A DNA stretch of 64,000 nucleotides from positions 27,218,001 to 27,282,000 of the forward strand of contig CM114274.1 of assembly GCA_050084515.1 (NCBI GenBank). Direction: 5' to 3'. The translations under genes were made by a program, and so were the position numbers. This DNA is from Blasia pusilla (lineage: Eukaryota > Marchantiophyta > Marchantiopsida > Blasiales). The notes under the pieces are model-generated. The model had not been told where the DNA came from, ran no database searches, and saw only the letters and a list, made by a program, of their open reading frames with translations. This document shows, piece after piece, positions 34,038 to 46,080 of the stretch (the stretch's first letter is position 1; the number at the start of each line of letters is the position of its first letter).

Positions 34038-35065
34038 TGTCGCGACCCTCATAACCAAAAGAACACCAAATAGGCGCCAAGCAGAACATCAGAACTCTAG
34101 TGGACTCACGCTACGATGATTGCGCTTTGGAGAGGCTTTTGGAAAGGTCTCTTAGAAAATTCCAAGAGACGAAACGCGCAACAGAGTTGTGCATTTCATG
34201 CATTAGTGGTTGCGACCAGGAAACCTAGACCAAACACGCACCAAGACTTGAGATGAGTTGAGTTTTGGAAGGTTGGTTGCCAAAGAGGTGAGAACCAGTT
34301 TTAGAATACGACTAGCGTTTGGGGAATTGGACTGTGTTTTGGACCATGATGTTTAGCCTCAAGTTGCATTTGGGACAAGTAAGGGCGTGTTGGAAATCTT
34401 ATCTCAAGACGCTTCCAATGCACTAAAAATCTTACCAAACACATGAGTACAAGCTGAGATATTGGTCAAAAACGACCGTGAGAGCAATCGGGTTTAGGGC
34501 CAATTTGAGGGGCTCGGCTGTCTTTCCCTAAAGTTAGGGGATCCTAGAAATCCCAGAAGTACGGGTAAGGGGGATTCTCTCCAAGATGTCTTGGAACACA
34601 AACCCCACTTTAAGCACCAAACAGCGTCTCAAGGGCACGGGATGGAACGAGAATTTGGCGTTGGAACTCGAAACCCAAACTTGATCTAAGGGAGTGGATT
34701 TCCTAAGCCACACTTGGATTCCGACCCGTGATTCATTTTGTGTGAGTCTCCGTTAGGGACTCATTGGATATCCATTGGAAAGTTGGAACCGCTAGGCACA
34801 AAATGCTATTTTAGATTCCTCAACTGACCAAAAAGTCTATCCCAAGTCTTTCAAGACTTGCGTGTGTTATAAACCGCGAAACTAGGAAGGTTGATCTTGA
34901 TGAGGGGCCAAGTCGCGTACTCGGTAAGTTAGAACCGCTAATTGATCCAGACCTAACTAATATGAGTGTGTGTTTGGATGCAAATGAGCGTTGAGAGCGT
35001 GACCTACTAAGTGCACGCTTCCACAACAACAAAGATTAACGTTCAAGGAGAGTAGGCGCACGACA
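34038..35065. mobile_element. Solo LTR, 1028 bp, inside the MITE
   Basis: Begins TGTCGCGACCCTC and ends GTAGGCGCACGACA, so it has TG..CA ends with short inverted termini. It is flanked by CATTG (34033-34037) and CATCG (35066-35070), a 5-bp target duplication with one mismatch. No coding sequence inside. This fits a solo LTR left by LTR-LTR recombination. The GCGCACGACA end resembles the B-arm end of DP1 elements, but the rest does not match. Confidence 0.6.
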
Positions 35066-35164
35066 CATCGGATGCGGCCTTCATTAGCCTAGGTGTAGGT
35101 GGCGGGCTTCGGGCGGGCTCAGGTGCAAGTCGAGCATGTCCACTCTTAGAAATTCTTTTTGATT

Positions 35165-35590
35165 CTAACTTTGGCATTTGATGGATTCTATCATCCATTA
35201 GGCTCTTGCTTTGTCATGAGGGGATTGAAAGTGACTCTAGTTGCAACTCCATTTGTTGAGTCTAGGAAATTTCATCCACCTTTGAGAGAGTCAATATTTT
35301 GGTTCTTGCATGAGTGGTGCAATTGTATTAGATGTTGCATGTGATCATGGAAAAAGCGATTTGGTGCCTAATTTGGAATCATAGGTCTCATTTGAAGGGT
35401 TCTAGCTCTATTGTGTAAGGGGATTGAAGGTGACTCTCACTACAACTTTTTTTTTCTAGTCCATGCAATTTCATCCAATTTCAAGAGGCATTGTAATCTT
35501 GGTTCTTGCATTACTCATCTAGGTGTATTAGGTGCTACATGTGACCATGATATATAGAGATTTGGTGCTTGATTTTGAAATCCGCAGCGA
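35165..35590. repeat. Tandem repeat, two diverged units of about 200 bp
   Basis: Two units share GGGGATTGAAAGTGACTCTA / GGGGATTGAAGGTGACTCTC, AATTTCATCC, TTGGTTCTTGCAT, GTATTAGATGTTGCATGTGA / GTATTAGGTGCTACATGTGA and GATTTGGTGC. Related to the unit at 33480-33625. Confidence 0.65.
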
Positions 35591-35599
35591 CCAAAATGC

Positions 35600-37690
35600 G
35601 TGTGGTTTTTACTACTTTTTTACATTGCAATCATGTTGACAATAAATTCTTATTGCTATGAAGTCATCATCCACATTGATTCAATAAAGTGATATAGAGC
35701 CCATAACTCATTGAATATTTGAAATTTCTTGTATGACCTTTGAGGAGAATAGAGAGATATTTTGTTGAGGAGGTATTGCTAAATACCATCATTTGTCCCA
35801 AATGATCAACCAATTTGATATATGAAGTGGTTATTAGTCTATTTGATTGGGGATCTATCTCCACATGAGGAAAAGTATATGATCCGTCTATGAGAAGGCA
35901 ATCCTCTTGTCACAACACTACATCAAGGTTTTTGTGAGTGGGAGATCATTGAAATAGTTGAAATGCCTTTTGTGTGGGATCATAGAGACATTGGAAGTAG
36001 AATAGTTTAATTATAATTTATCTACTCTCTATACACCAGTATTAGTATAATAGTCATTATTTATCATTGTACATATGTTATTTATTCTTTCATGATTTTC
36101 TTTGGATTCGTTGACTTTCTTAGACGTATAAAGATGATTAAGTTGAGGAGTGTTAATATTAAAACTTGCCTCATTCTTGTTGAGAATGAAGGGTATGTGG
36201 TGAATGAATATGGCTCCTGTAGTAACGGATGTCTATCAAGAGTTCAACAAGCAGTATCAATTGATCTGAATTCGTTCCCTTTCAAAATAGGATATGGATC
36301 AGAAATTACATTTAAAGATTTTGAGTTAATTCTGTGTAGTCTATGCATCAACAAAGCATAAGGTGAATTTAACAGTAGCACCAGACTGAGTGTTTAACGT
36401 GTACATCTGAACAAGATTTTAGTTATAAGGAGGTGAACTTCTCCTAAAATAGAATTAAATCGAAGGGAATGTCAAATTCCAGAGACGTGGTAGTACATAA
36501 GTATTCTCGACCAAAAGAAGAGACTGCGGTGAGACATATGATCTCCCTCTGCCAAACTCATTCGAAACAGAGATGAGTGGAGAAATGATTCTCAATTAAT
36601 ACGTCTGCTCTTTACTCCTGTTTGAAGATACTGCTATCTGTCTCCAACTCCATCCTCAAAGCCATCAGTAATAAGTGAGATTGATTTCGGAGTTCAAAGA
36701 GAAATAATTCTTCATTCCAAGAAGAGCAAATATTGTTGATTCTATGGAATAGGTCAGTTTCGTTCTTCCATGGTCGATCTCAAAGGGTGAGAGTCTTCTG
36801 TCACAAGAGCCACTCTTCCTGGTAAGTATCTGACTATGAAAATGGAAAAAAGACCCTTCTTCGACTTCCGGACTATGGTTTCAAGAGTTCGAAAGCTTAT
36901 ACTCCTAACTCTAATTCTGTTTAACTTCTTCCCAAAGCTACCAACCGTTCAACTTCTGTAGTGTTCACCGGATTAATGTCTTTACTAAAAATTGTCACGT
37001 AACTGTCAAAAGTATGAACTCTTGGAAAGGTAAACTCGTGATCCCTCGAACTCAAAATTAATTCCTAATGATTTAAGAAGGTCCACAACGGAACGTTCCT
37101 AGTTTCAAATAGCTTCCACTTTATTCTCATTTCCTAATATGTATTCCCTACTTTTAAATCTAAGTGAAATATTTCTAACTAAGGGAATTATTGCGGAGAG
37201 GTATCTAAAATCGTCTAAAATCTCTACAACTTAAGAAAGGTGTATATCACAGCTCCAAGGCTCTCCAAGCAACAATTAGAAAAGCCATATTGGAGGAAGG
37301 GCTAGAGTTGGAGAAAATTGTGCAAGTGGAAGCAAACTTAAAGCAAGGTGTAGAGGAAATTAACAAGTTCTACATAAAATATTGTAGAGAACTACTAAAG
37401 AAGCATAACTGGTGGGAAATGGGTCTCACACTCACACACCACCATGGAGAAAGAAATTTTGCAATGAGATAATGAATGGAGGTTGGTCCCCTTCTCAATT
37501 ATATAGGATGTATACAAGCAACCCTAACCCTAATCTTAACCATAGTCTCGAGTTAGACTAATTGTGATTAACTAACCCTTGTTAAGATAATTACGTTTAA
37601 TTGACTAACCAAGATTAAGCTTCCCTACTTTGTGTGAGTACCAAATATAGCAGTTCAGGTGTCTCATGAACTTGATTGTAACTCAATTTT
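35600..37690. other. No gene recognised; may include copia 3' LTR
   Basis: AT-rich DNA. The frame at 36092-36361 (89 aa) has no recognisable domain. From about 37250 to 37690 the sequence may be the 3' LTR of the adjacent minus-strand copia element, since it follows that element's polypurine tract, but no second LTR copy was found to prove it. Two tandem CCCTAA units near 37520 are too few to call a telomeric repeat. Confidence 0.45.
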
Positions 37691-40600
37691 TCAATACTTC
37701 CCCTCAAGCTCGATACCTCTAATGCCTAAATCATTTCTAAACATCTCAAACTTATCTCTAGACAATATCTTTGTAAAGACGTCAATAATTTGTTGATCTG
37801 TACCTATGTACACAAGATTCATTTCTCTTGCAAACACTTTCTCTCTATTAAAATGATAGCGCACCCCAATATGCTTTGTGCGAGCATAAAACACAAGGTT
37901 ATTAGCAAGTTTGATGCAACTAATATTTTCTGCATGTATTACACTAGGTCCTAAGTTACTAACATCAATCTCAACAAGTAATCGATGAAGTCACACTGCC
38001 TCACATGCTGCATTGGTTGCTCCCTTGTACTGAGCCTCTATTGAAGATAAAAGCAACTGTAGGTTGCCTTTGTGAAGCCCAACTTGTAGTTGCACTTCCC
38101 AAAGTAAATGAATAACCAGATGTGGAGTGTCGATCAGACACGCTTCTTGCCCAATCAGCATATGTGAATCCCTCTAATTGTAAACTCTGAGAAGGTTCAA
38201 ATTGAAGCCCGAATTGAACTTAGAATTTCACATACCACATAATCTTCCTCATAGCATCAAGGTGAGGTTTTCGAGGTGCTTGCATAAACTGGCTCACTAG
38301 GCCAACTCCATAGCTCAAATCAGGCCTGGTTATAATTAGATAGATCAAACTTCCAACCATGCGCCTGTACATATTAGAATCTGCAAGAAACTCTCCTTCA
38401 TCCACTCTTAGCTTCACACTCTGGTCCAACGGTGTAGAGATTGGCTTACAAGCCATCATACCATATTTTGCAAGCATATGAAGAGCATATTATCGTTGTA
38501 GTAACCACATGCTCTCTCCAACCTTGATAAATTCAACACCAAGGAAGTACTTGAGTTCTCCCAAGTCCTTCATATCAAATTCTGCCTGTAATTTTAGTTT
38601 GACTTGTTATACCATATCCTCAGTACTCCCAGTAATCAAGAGGTTGTTAACATACTCCACAATAAGAACCATATGATCTTGTCCTCTCAAGACATATAAC
38701 GAGGAGTCAAAATCACATACCCTAAAACCCAACTCTTGTAGGACGTATGTAATCTTGCCATACCAAACTCTTGAAGCTTGTTTGAGCCCGTATAGAGCTT
38801 TCTTCAACCTGCATACGCGAAATGGAAACTCGGGATGCTCGTATCGATGTGGTTGAGTCATACATACCTCCTCGTATAGATCTCCATTCAAGAAGGCATT
38901 CTTGACACTCATGTGATGTAATCTCCACTTCTTACTTACGGCAACTACAACCACTATTCTCGTTGATGCCATCTTTGCAACACGGCTACATGTTTCCTCA
39001 TAATCGGTGCCATATTGTTGTTGTGCATGGCCCTTAGCCACCAATCTTGCTTTGTATCTGTTAATTGTACCATCTTGATTGCGCTTGATTTTGTAAACCC
39101 AATTTGCAACCACTAACTTCCTTACCGAAAGGTATATCAACTAGCTCCCAAGTCTGTTGATGTCTTAATGTAGCAAGCTCTTCCTCCATAGCTTCAATCT
39201 ATTAGACTCTATTTGCACCTTCTTCAATAGCTCGGCTCCTATTCTTCAAGGGTAGTCATTATATATGCATGATGTGTCGCAAGGAAACCTTCATTTATGA
39301 ATCTATGAACAAGATGTATGACTCTACTTGATCTACGAAGTTGTTGTTCAGAGGTAGATGATTTTGACACTTGACTCAAGCTCTGACTAGTGTCAACAGA
39401 CTAAATACATACTCTTCCCGTCCATGGACTCATAGATTTAACTTATGAATGTAGGACCTCTCCTAATCCTGCATTAGTACTTGGGGAATTTCAAGGCAAT
39501 GTCTGTTGGTTTACAGTTATATTCTCCCTCTCAACAGACGAGTTTAGAAGTGGAATATGCTCAGATGGAGCATACCATGACTTTAGCTCATCAAAGACAA
39601 CATCGCGATTAATAATAAGTTGCCTAGAGGATGGAATGTAGCATTTATATCCCTTAGTTCCATCAGCCTAGCCAATGAATATACATCTTTCAGATTTGGG
39701 GTCTAATTTTTGGCGTCTTTCAGAAGGAACATCAGCATAACAAATACAACCAAATACTTCCAGGAAGGAAAAATCAGGTTTACTTCATATGAATACTTTG
39801 AATGGAGTCTTATCATGAACTCTTGTTGTTGGAGTTTGGTTGATTAAGAAGACTACACACGCTACAGCCTCTTCCCAATACACTTGAGGCATATTCTTTT
39901 CATTCAACATAGTTTGTGCCGCCTCAACAATATGTCAATTCTTCTTCTCAGCCACTCCATTTTCTTTGGACTGTAACGGCAAGTCACTTGACGTTGGATG
40001 CCATTCTGACATAAGATGTCATTAAACTCTGTTGAAAGATATTCTCCACCTCAATCACAACGCAATTTCAGAATGTGTACTTCTCTACTAGAACTCTAAT
40101 TTAGGAAGTCCTATTACTAGATTAAATGATGAAAGACTCTCTAATCTCTGAAGATTCATATGTCCAATTCTCTTATATCACATATTTAGATCTGTGACTT
40201 GTTGGCCACTTTGACCATACATTGTTGTTTGAATCTTTGGTATAGAAACATCTAATTTGAATATTCTGCCACATCTAGTTCCTTTGGATATCGTAGTCTA
40301 GTCATCCATTGTTTCAATGAAATAACCATTTGTGTTAAACTTCACTTGATAACCCTATTCTACTATCTATCCTACAAAGATCAAGTTTCTTGCAATGGTA
40401 GGAACATAGAGAACATTTTCAAGAGCAGAAAGACCATTTGATACTTTTGGAACTTTACCGGTATGCGTGATATGAAGTTGAGTGTCATATCCTGTGAGCA
40501 CAATTGCAAGATCTTTCCTCGGCTCCAAACTACTGAACCATTTAGCTTGTGAGGTCATGTGATTTGATACACCAGAGTCAATGTATCAATCTGCTATCAA

Positions 40601-41340
40601 GTCTTTCTTCACCATTGCTCCCATATGATGAATCATGACCAAGAGATGCTCAATTTGTGAATATTGTTGTTCTTGGTACTGCCCTTGGTGTTGTTGCTCC
40701 ACATTGTTACTCCACATAGCTGTAAGGCTCCTATTCTCATATCTGCCTTCTTCTTGAAGCAAAACTTTGCATAATGACCCTTTATCCCACAGTAATTGCA
40801 TGATCCAGGGACCCTCTACTGTTGACCTCGACCCCAACGGTTTCCACCATCATTACCTTGTGATTGTGTCTAGTAGTGATTCGTAGTTGATTGAGTAACA
40901 TTATATTGAGTGTCTCTTCTTCCATATGCTTGATATCCACCACGACCACGGAAGCTTCTGCCAAGACCTCTGCCTCTGTTCGACCTATAACTTGCAAATA
41001 GCCCACTCTCTTGCAGACTAGACGAGCTACCGTTACCTACTAGGCGCATCTCTTCACTGGTTAACAATAAGACTAACTCTTGAAAGGTTGGATACTTCTC
41101 TCTCACAGAAAAATAGAAGTCTCAAAGGACTTGTAATCCATTGGAAGGCCTTGAAGAATGAACAAAATCCAATCATCATCTTCTATTGTCACTCCAATGC
41201 TATTCAATTGATCAACAATATGTTTGATACTCAAAATATAATCATTGATACTTTACAATCCTTTCCTCACTTCGTTCAATTGTTGTTTCAATTGAAGCTT
41301 TCTGGCCTTTGTAGATGTCTAGAACACCTTTTCCAATGAA
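37691..41340 (-). pseudogene. Ty1/copia gag-pol remnant
   Basis: Minus-strand copia order. Gag C-terminal part (41340-40800) ends in the zinc knuckle CNYCGIKGHYAKFC (40759-40800), preceded by an RG-rich stretch (GRGLGRSFRGRGG). The protease region (40558-40367) has VLYVPTIARNL but no catalytic DSG. The integrase (about 40300-39240) has an IGHMNLQRLESL block and SKENGVAEKKN; the part holding the first catalytic aspartate is deleted. After PSERRQKLDPKSERCIFIG comes RT (39140-38220) with VYKIKRNQDGTINRYKARLV, KNAFLNGDL, LYGLKQASRVWY and VEYVNNLLITG, where the catalytic YVDD is YVNN. RNase H (38200-37691) includes the HIGVRYHFNREKV block. A polypurine tract (AGCTTGAGGGGAAG) follows at about 37692-37707. 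Many stops. Confidence 0.9.
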
Positions 41341-41640
41341 TCCTAGGCCTCCTTCGGAATATCAAGATCTTGAATGTGACCTACCACTGGCGAACTCATA
41401 GGTATTGAAATGTAGTGGATTACTTGCCTTGTGCATTTGTTTCAAGTGCAAACATTTAAGTATGTTGAGTCACCTTCTGGCTTGGCCTCATCACTTGTGA
41501 CAAGCTCCCATAGTTCTCGACCCATGAGAAATTATTTCATGCGAAACTTCTAGAAATTATAATTTTGTTATCTAGCTTCTCGCCTATGATTTTTGTTGAG
41601 GAATACTCCATGACGAACGATTTCACTCACATTTGGAGTG

Positions 41641-41700
41641 CTTCAATTAGAGCATTGGAATGTCTGAAATCGTTCAGACATTCCAGTTCTCCAATTGAAG
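41641..41700. repeat. 60-base near-perfect hairpin
   Basis: 28-base arms (41641-41668 and 41673-41700) around a 4-base ATCG loop. The reverse complement of the right arm differs from the left arm at only about four positions (CTTCAATTRGAG..TGGAATGTCTGAA). It ends 30 bp before the DP1.4 terminus. It could be a tiny foldback element, a small-RNA hairpin or an insertion scar. Confidence 0.85.
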
Positions 41701-41730
41701 CATAGACCACTCCTACACAAAAATTGATCT

Positions 41731-42055
41731 TGTCACATCTTTTAGGATAGATCGATGAGATCTAGTAGAGTGCCTTTGTGAGTAGTGGAGGACACGCTCA
41801 GTAGGTCGAGGATGACCTGCTGAGGCCTCGAGAAACCTCAGAGAACAGGTTTTCCCTTCGTTTCGGCTCATTTGGAGCCATATTGAGGAACTTACTATTT
41901 TAGGTAAATACCCTTTTAAGTATATGATCAACTTTCTATTTTTGGTAAGTGGACCTTGACCTCACAGTTTGGGAATTGTATTCAAGAGCCAAGGAGGTGA
42001 CTTGGGAGCATAGGTTACCATGGAGAGAACTTGGGGGGAAGGGAATGGGAGTGCT
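41731..42055 (+). repeat. DP1.4 arm A (5' terminal repeat)
   Basis: Matches the reverse complement of DP1.2 arm A from TGTCACATCTYTTAGGATAG through TTTCTATTTTTGGTAAGTGG to GGTTACCATGGAGAGA. After about 42055 it departs from DP1.2 and enters the DP1.4 leader. Confidence 0.8.
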
Positions 42056-43697
42056 CACAGGAGCAAGAGCCGCTTATTTGTGACGTTTCCTTTGCCGATT
42101 TTTCGTGTGAAAGAGTGGCGTGCGGAAGCGCTGCCTAATTTTTTATAGGGATTGAGTATGGGGGCGGGCTGCCCCATGCCGGTGCTCTCTAGAGCACCAT
42201 GTAGCTTGCTGATTGTGTGTTCTCACATGTTTTACATTTTCGTTGGGAAAAATCAACGCGGAAGCACTGCCAAATTTTGTGTAGGAGAAAGAGACATTGG
42301 GTTTTATGACAATCCTTGTCCATTTTTACTGGAATGTTTGATTCCAAATATTTTATGAAATTTTTGTGGATCGTGAAGTTGTGCACGTTGTGCAATAAAC
42401 AATGCATAATTTGGAGTTGCGAGCAAAAAGTTATGGTCAATCTTACAAAACTGCCATTGCTAGACGATTTTTAGGGTTAAATTGTTCAAACCCTAAACCA
42501 GCCGCCGCGCCGGCGGCGGCCATTGCCGTCATAGTCACCGTCATTGTTGGTGATCAACCGTCTCCATCAATGGTCAACCGTCACCGTCAACGGTTCACCG
42601 CCCACTGTCCATCGTCGGCCGTTGCCATCGCCTAGCACTGCTCAGAGCCACGTTCGGCCGTTGTCCACCCTTTGGTTGCCATTGCCGCCATTACGGAGTG
42701 GAGGGTCTTCCACGACCACCGTTGATTCTCTGACTTGCGCCGCCACCACGTACTTTGGTTTGGCCGCCACCATCATCGCAGTTTCATCATCAACTAGTGA
42801 TGGTAGGTGACCTCGGGTTATGGTGTTTGAATTTTCATTTCATGTTGCTATGATGGGATTGGTAGCCGATTGACGATGATCGAGTACCGTGTCGTGACAC
42901 CCGTAGCCGCAACGCAACGCCGATTGCCATGTCGTCCCACTTGTGGCTGCACCGCATCGTCTCGATCGCGGAGCCGCTCCTTCACTAAGGAGTAGAGCAT
43001 GTGAATTGATGAATTGAGAAGGATATGCAGCTGAGTGTCGCACCCCATTCCCGAGTGCCGTGCCGTTTGTAGCCATTTCGTGCTGCCAGTGCCGCACCGG
43101 ATCGCGGGACCTGCACCGCACATCGAGGAGGTTTGAGCAGCGTCAACACGAGAGGAGTACGACTTGCTGATTGGAGGAGTTGTCTTCACGACCGAGTTTG
43201 GGTCGAGATTTGCAGTTGCCAAGGAGCGACATCGACATTATTGTCAAGTTACCCATTCTGGTCTCTTATCCTGCACGTGTGAAGGATTTTCGGATATTAG
43301 GAAGTTATTTGGGATATTGGGTTTCGTGTTGATGCTAGGACCATCGATGATGTATGGGTTTTGGGGACATAGACCTGTGTGGGATGTCTAGAGTTGAGGA
43401 TGGTTTGTCGATGAGACGATAGATCGATTGATTTGCCGCACCACGCTGCTTGTTACTGCATAGCACACGTCTCAGTGAGAGAGTGTAGATTGAGTGCCGC
43501 ATATTTAGTTTGAGTGATTGAGGAATTACTTGCAAGCTTGAGAGTGATCGTGTGAGAGGGGCACGAGGGCCATCACCGCGTCCTTTCAGGATTTTGAGAG
43601 GCGAGGTAGTGGACCTGAGAGTAGCTCTGGAGGGTTTACTCGGAGTGGTGCGAGGTTTCGCGAGTCTCCACGTGAGAGACCATCTTGATCTCCTTCT
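42056..43697 (+). other. DP1.4 5' leader
   Basis: About 1.6 kb before the gag frame, without a recognisable protein. It contains a GC-rich GCCGCCGCGCCGGCGGCGGCC stretch near 42500 and repeated ACCGTCA motifs (42530-42600). No primer-binding site complementary to initiator tRNA-Met was seen. The DP2.1 leader is of similar size and unrelated in sequence. Confidence 0.6.
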
Positions 43698-44522
43698 GTG
43701 GTGTCTTTAGACAAGGGAGAGCGTGTAGAGGAGTGTGTTAGTGATCCACCGTACACATTGAGTGGTCCTACCAGTTGGGCATATGAGATGGACGACCGGG
43801 GTAGAGGACCGCGTAGGTTTTTGGATGGTGTAAGCACCGTAGATCTACACGACTTCATTGCGGAGTTTAGGAGTTGGTGTGACTCACAACGGGTTAGGAA
43901 ATCTAGAGAGTTCAACCCATTTACAGCATGGAACGGTATGTTCCAGCATTTAGAGGGGGCGCCCATGGACGATTACCATGAGTTCTCCCAGAGATATGCC
44001 CAGGAGATTGAATCATGGCAACTTTACTATGACCCACACTATGTGTCATGGACGAAGCCATTCCCAGATGAGGAGGAGGAGTCAGAAGAGGCAACTTCCT
44101 CTTCCACTATTGATGTTTTAGGAGGGGTCACTCCCATTGGAGCAGTTGAACTGTCTAGTCGGGTTCGTCCCAGGTTCAACCCCGTGATTGAGTTCTTTGC
44201 TGAGTTGAGGGCGAGCTACCAGGGGGTACGGACGGAGAAGTTGCGGAGCATCCACAACTTCCACAGGCGCCCGCATGAGAGTTTGCGTGAGGCTTACACT
44301 CGCTTGCGCCGGTTGATCAACGTCACTCAAGGGGTGACAGATGCTCAGGCTATCCAGTCATGGTACGCGATGCTTGACCGGACCCTGCGGACACGGATGC
44401 GGGAAGGGGTGCTACTTATGAGCACCTCCCCTACGTTGAGAGATGATTTTAGGACCATCGAGAACATTGAGCGCAACATGGCGGAGGAGAGCGTAGCCAC
44501 CATGGGTTCTACGCGAGAGTAG
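43698..44522 (+). CDS. DP1.4 Gag (capsid) ORF
   Basis: A 274-codon open frame encoding a retrotransposon Gag that would assemble the virus-like particle around the element RNA. The core (residues about 50-230) has DLHDFIAEFRSWCDS, FNPFTAWNGMFQHLEG, then an acidic spacer (DEEEESEEATSSS), FNPVIEFFAELRASYQGV, EKLRSIHNFHRRPHESLREAYTRLRRLI and a C-terminal helix-rich stretch ending in a stop at 44520. The DP2.1 gag shows the same blocks (MDDYHEF, NYQGVKTEKLRN, ESLRKAYTRMRRLI), which confirms frame and function. The start is uncertain: methionines upstream are not in frame, and the true start may be the ATG at 43698 or an internal one. The zinc knuckle follows in another frame about 110 bp downstream. 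Confidence 0.75.
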   Translation: MVSLDKGERVEECVSDPPYTLSGPTSWAYEMDDRGRGPRRFLDGVSTVDLHDFIAEFRSWCDSQRVRKSREFNPFTAWNGMFQHLEGAPMDDYHEFSQRYAQEIESWQLYYDPHYVSWTKPFPDEEEESEEATSSSTIDVLGGVTPIGAVELSSRVRPRFNPVIEFFAELRASYQGVRTEKLRSIHNFHRRPHESLREAYTRLRRLINVTQGVTDAQAIQSWYAMLDRTLRTRMREGVLLMSTSPTLRDDFRTIENIERNMAEESVATMGSTRE

Positions 44523-44599
44523 TCACGATTGTCTGCACCACGGACAGTCGTGACTACTCTCGGCCTTGGTCATGTGGTGGAGCCCATCATCAGCGTGAT

Positions 44600-45300
44600 T
44601 GCACTTGTTAGGATCATGGACGTGTGCCTCAGCATGGAGGAGGAGATGGTGCTGCATCAGAAGGTTATCAGTGTGACTATTGTCAGAGGTATGGTCATAC
44701 ACGTGCCAGTTGTTCTATTTTACATCCTGAGTTATGTCCCGGCCGAGGGCCGGAGAGGGCACCAGAGCGAGTAGCCGGTCTAGGTGGGCCTAGAGATCGT
44801 GCACCAAGTGGTCCCGTTGGGGGACAAGGAGCTGGAGTTTCCCGACAGGGTGATGGAGCTGCCCATGGAGGAGGTAGAGTCCCATCACCTACACGCATTG
44901 AGGGAGACGCCGGGTGTGAGGCTAGGATGGCTGCTCACATACATCAGCTATAGAAGCAGATTTCCACTATGGCATTGAGATTACCCGATGCCGGATCTGT
45001 GGCATCGACATCATATGGAGCAGCTAGAGGTATGGAGGATCCTGGTTGGATGTACGGGGTTGCGTAGTTGGAGGCCGCCGCAGTTGTGACGCGTGGAGCA
45101 ACCGCAGAGTTGGATCCACACCAAGGGGAAGCCAGGAAACAAACTAGGCTTCCTCAATCTTTCACGTTGTCCAAGGCGATGAGGACCCCATCGATGAGTC
45201 CTGATCAGAGTTCCTGGAGAGTTGGTGATGTTGTTGGTGTGCAAGCATGGAGGGCGATGGGAGAAGCAAGTGTGATGACTCCAATTGCTAATGCTCAGGA
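44600..45300 (+). pseudogene. DP1.4 nucleocapsid zinc knuckle and linker
   Basis: The frame at 44624-44953 has one CCHC knuckle, CDYCQRYGHTRASC (C-X2-C-X4-H-X4-C, near 44659-44700), which binds the genomic RNA, followed by a Gly/Arg/Pro-rich linker (PGRGPERAPERVAGLGGPR). The knuckle lies in a different frame from gag and from the protease, so frameshifts separate them here. The linker through 45300 (KQTRLPQSFTLSKAM) is shared with DP1.3 at 13790-13860. DP2.1 has a slightly shorter knuckle and an RGG-rich linker at the same place. Confidence 0.7.
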
Positions 45301-45510
45301 GGGGCATGTGTCGAGCACATTGTTGGGGGCGGCCACCGTTGTGTATCGCACTCCTTTATTTTCTGCTTTGGATGTTATGACATTGGGAGGTACGCCCGCT
45401 GAGGTTTTTTGGCTGGCCGCTACGCTATGTGAGCGTGGAGTTAGAGTTCCTGCATCACGTTTAGAGGTGATTGCAGAGGAGGTGATGGACCTTCCCTTAG
45501 AGCGGATACT

Positions 45511-46044
45511 GTGCCGTCCACATCATATTCATGGCAGGCTACGGCTGCTAGGATGGCAGAGATGCTCGCTAGACCCGCGATAGAGCATGCCATGGTTTCT
45601 CCTTATGTTCTGTTGCTGGATAACCGGAGAGAGGTTTTCCAATTGGTGAGTCCCGGAGGTAAAGCTTTTAGTCCTCATCGCGTCTTGTTGGATTCAGGAG
45701 CGCAACCCTTGATGTTGGGGAAAGCGTCATTCAGAGGATTAGACTTGACGAGAGCGGATGTGGAGCATTGTCCATTCCGGATACATACATCCTTGGGTGG
45801 AGCGAGTAGCACACAGCATATCATCCGACAGGAGGTCATGGTGAGGATTCGCCTAGGACATCCAACATATGAGTCCGTGGTACGAGCCAAGGCGATAGTG
45901 ATTGATGCAGAGTCCTACAACATCTTGGTTGGTGGAGCAATGTTATACCCGATGGGATTTTCCTTGGATTATTGGGAGGAGTCAACGTCCTATAGACCAA
46001 GATGGCAGTCAGGTCATGGATGCCTTCGCTCAATATCCGTTTGA
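45511..46044 (+). CDS. DP1.4 aspartic protease domain
   Basis: Retropepsin-like protease that would cleave the Gag-Pol polyprotein. In this frame LLDNRREVFQLVSPGGKAF leads to VLLDSGAQPLMLGKASF with the catalytic DSGA triplet (near 45690). Next come a flap region (SLGGASSTQHIIRQEV) and the C-terminal ESYNILVGGAMLYPMGFSLDYW block that closes the fold. Length and motif spacing fit a Ty3 protease. DP2.1 has DSDA at the catalytic site and DP1.3 has DWG, so only this copy keeps the expected residues. The frame then shifts just before the DNMT linker. Confidence 0.8.
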   Translation: MPSTSYSWQATAARMAEMLARPAIEHAMVSPYVLLLDNRREVFQLVSPGGKAFSPHRVLLDSGAQPLMLGKASFRGLDLTRADVEHCPFRIHTSLGGASSTQHIIRQEVMVRIRLGHPTYESVVRAKAIVIDAESYNILVGGAMLYPMGFSLDYWEESTSYRPRWQSGHGCLRSISV

Positions 46045-46080
46045 TTCACAGGTGCAGTGATCAAGCGACGACCATGAGAG

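Noticed and set aside
37515-37545. Telomere-like CCCTAACCCTAA
   Set aside because: Only two exact units followed by degenerate ones; not an interstitial telomeric array.
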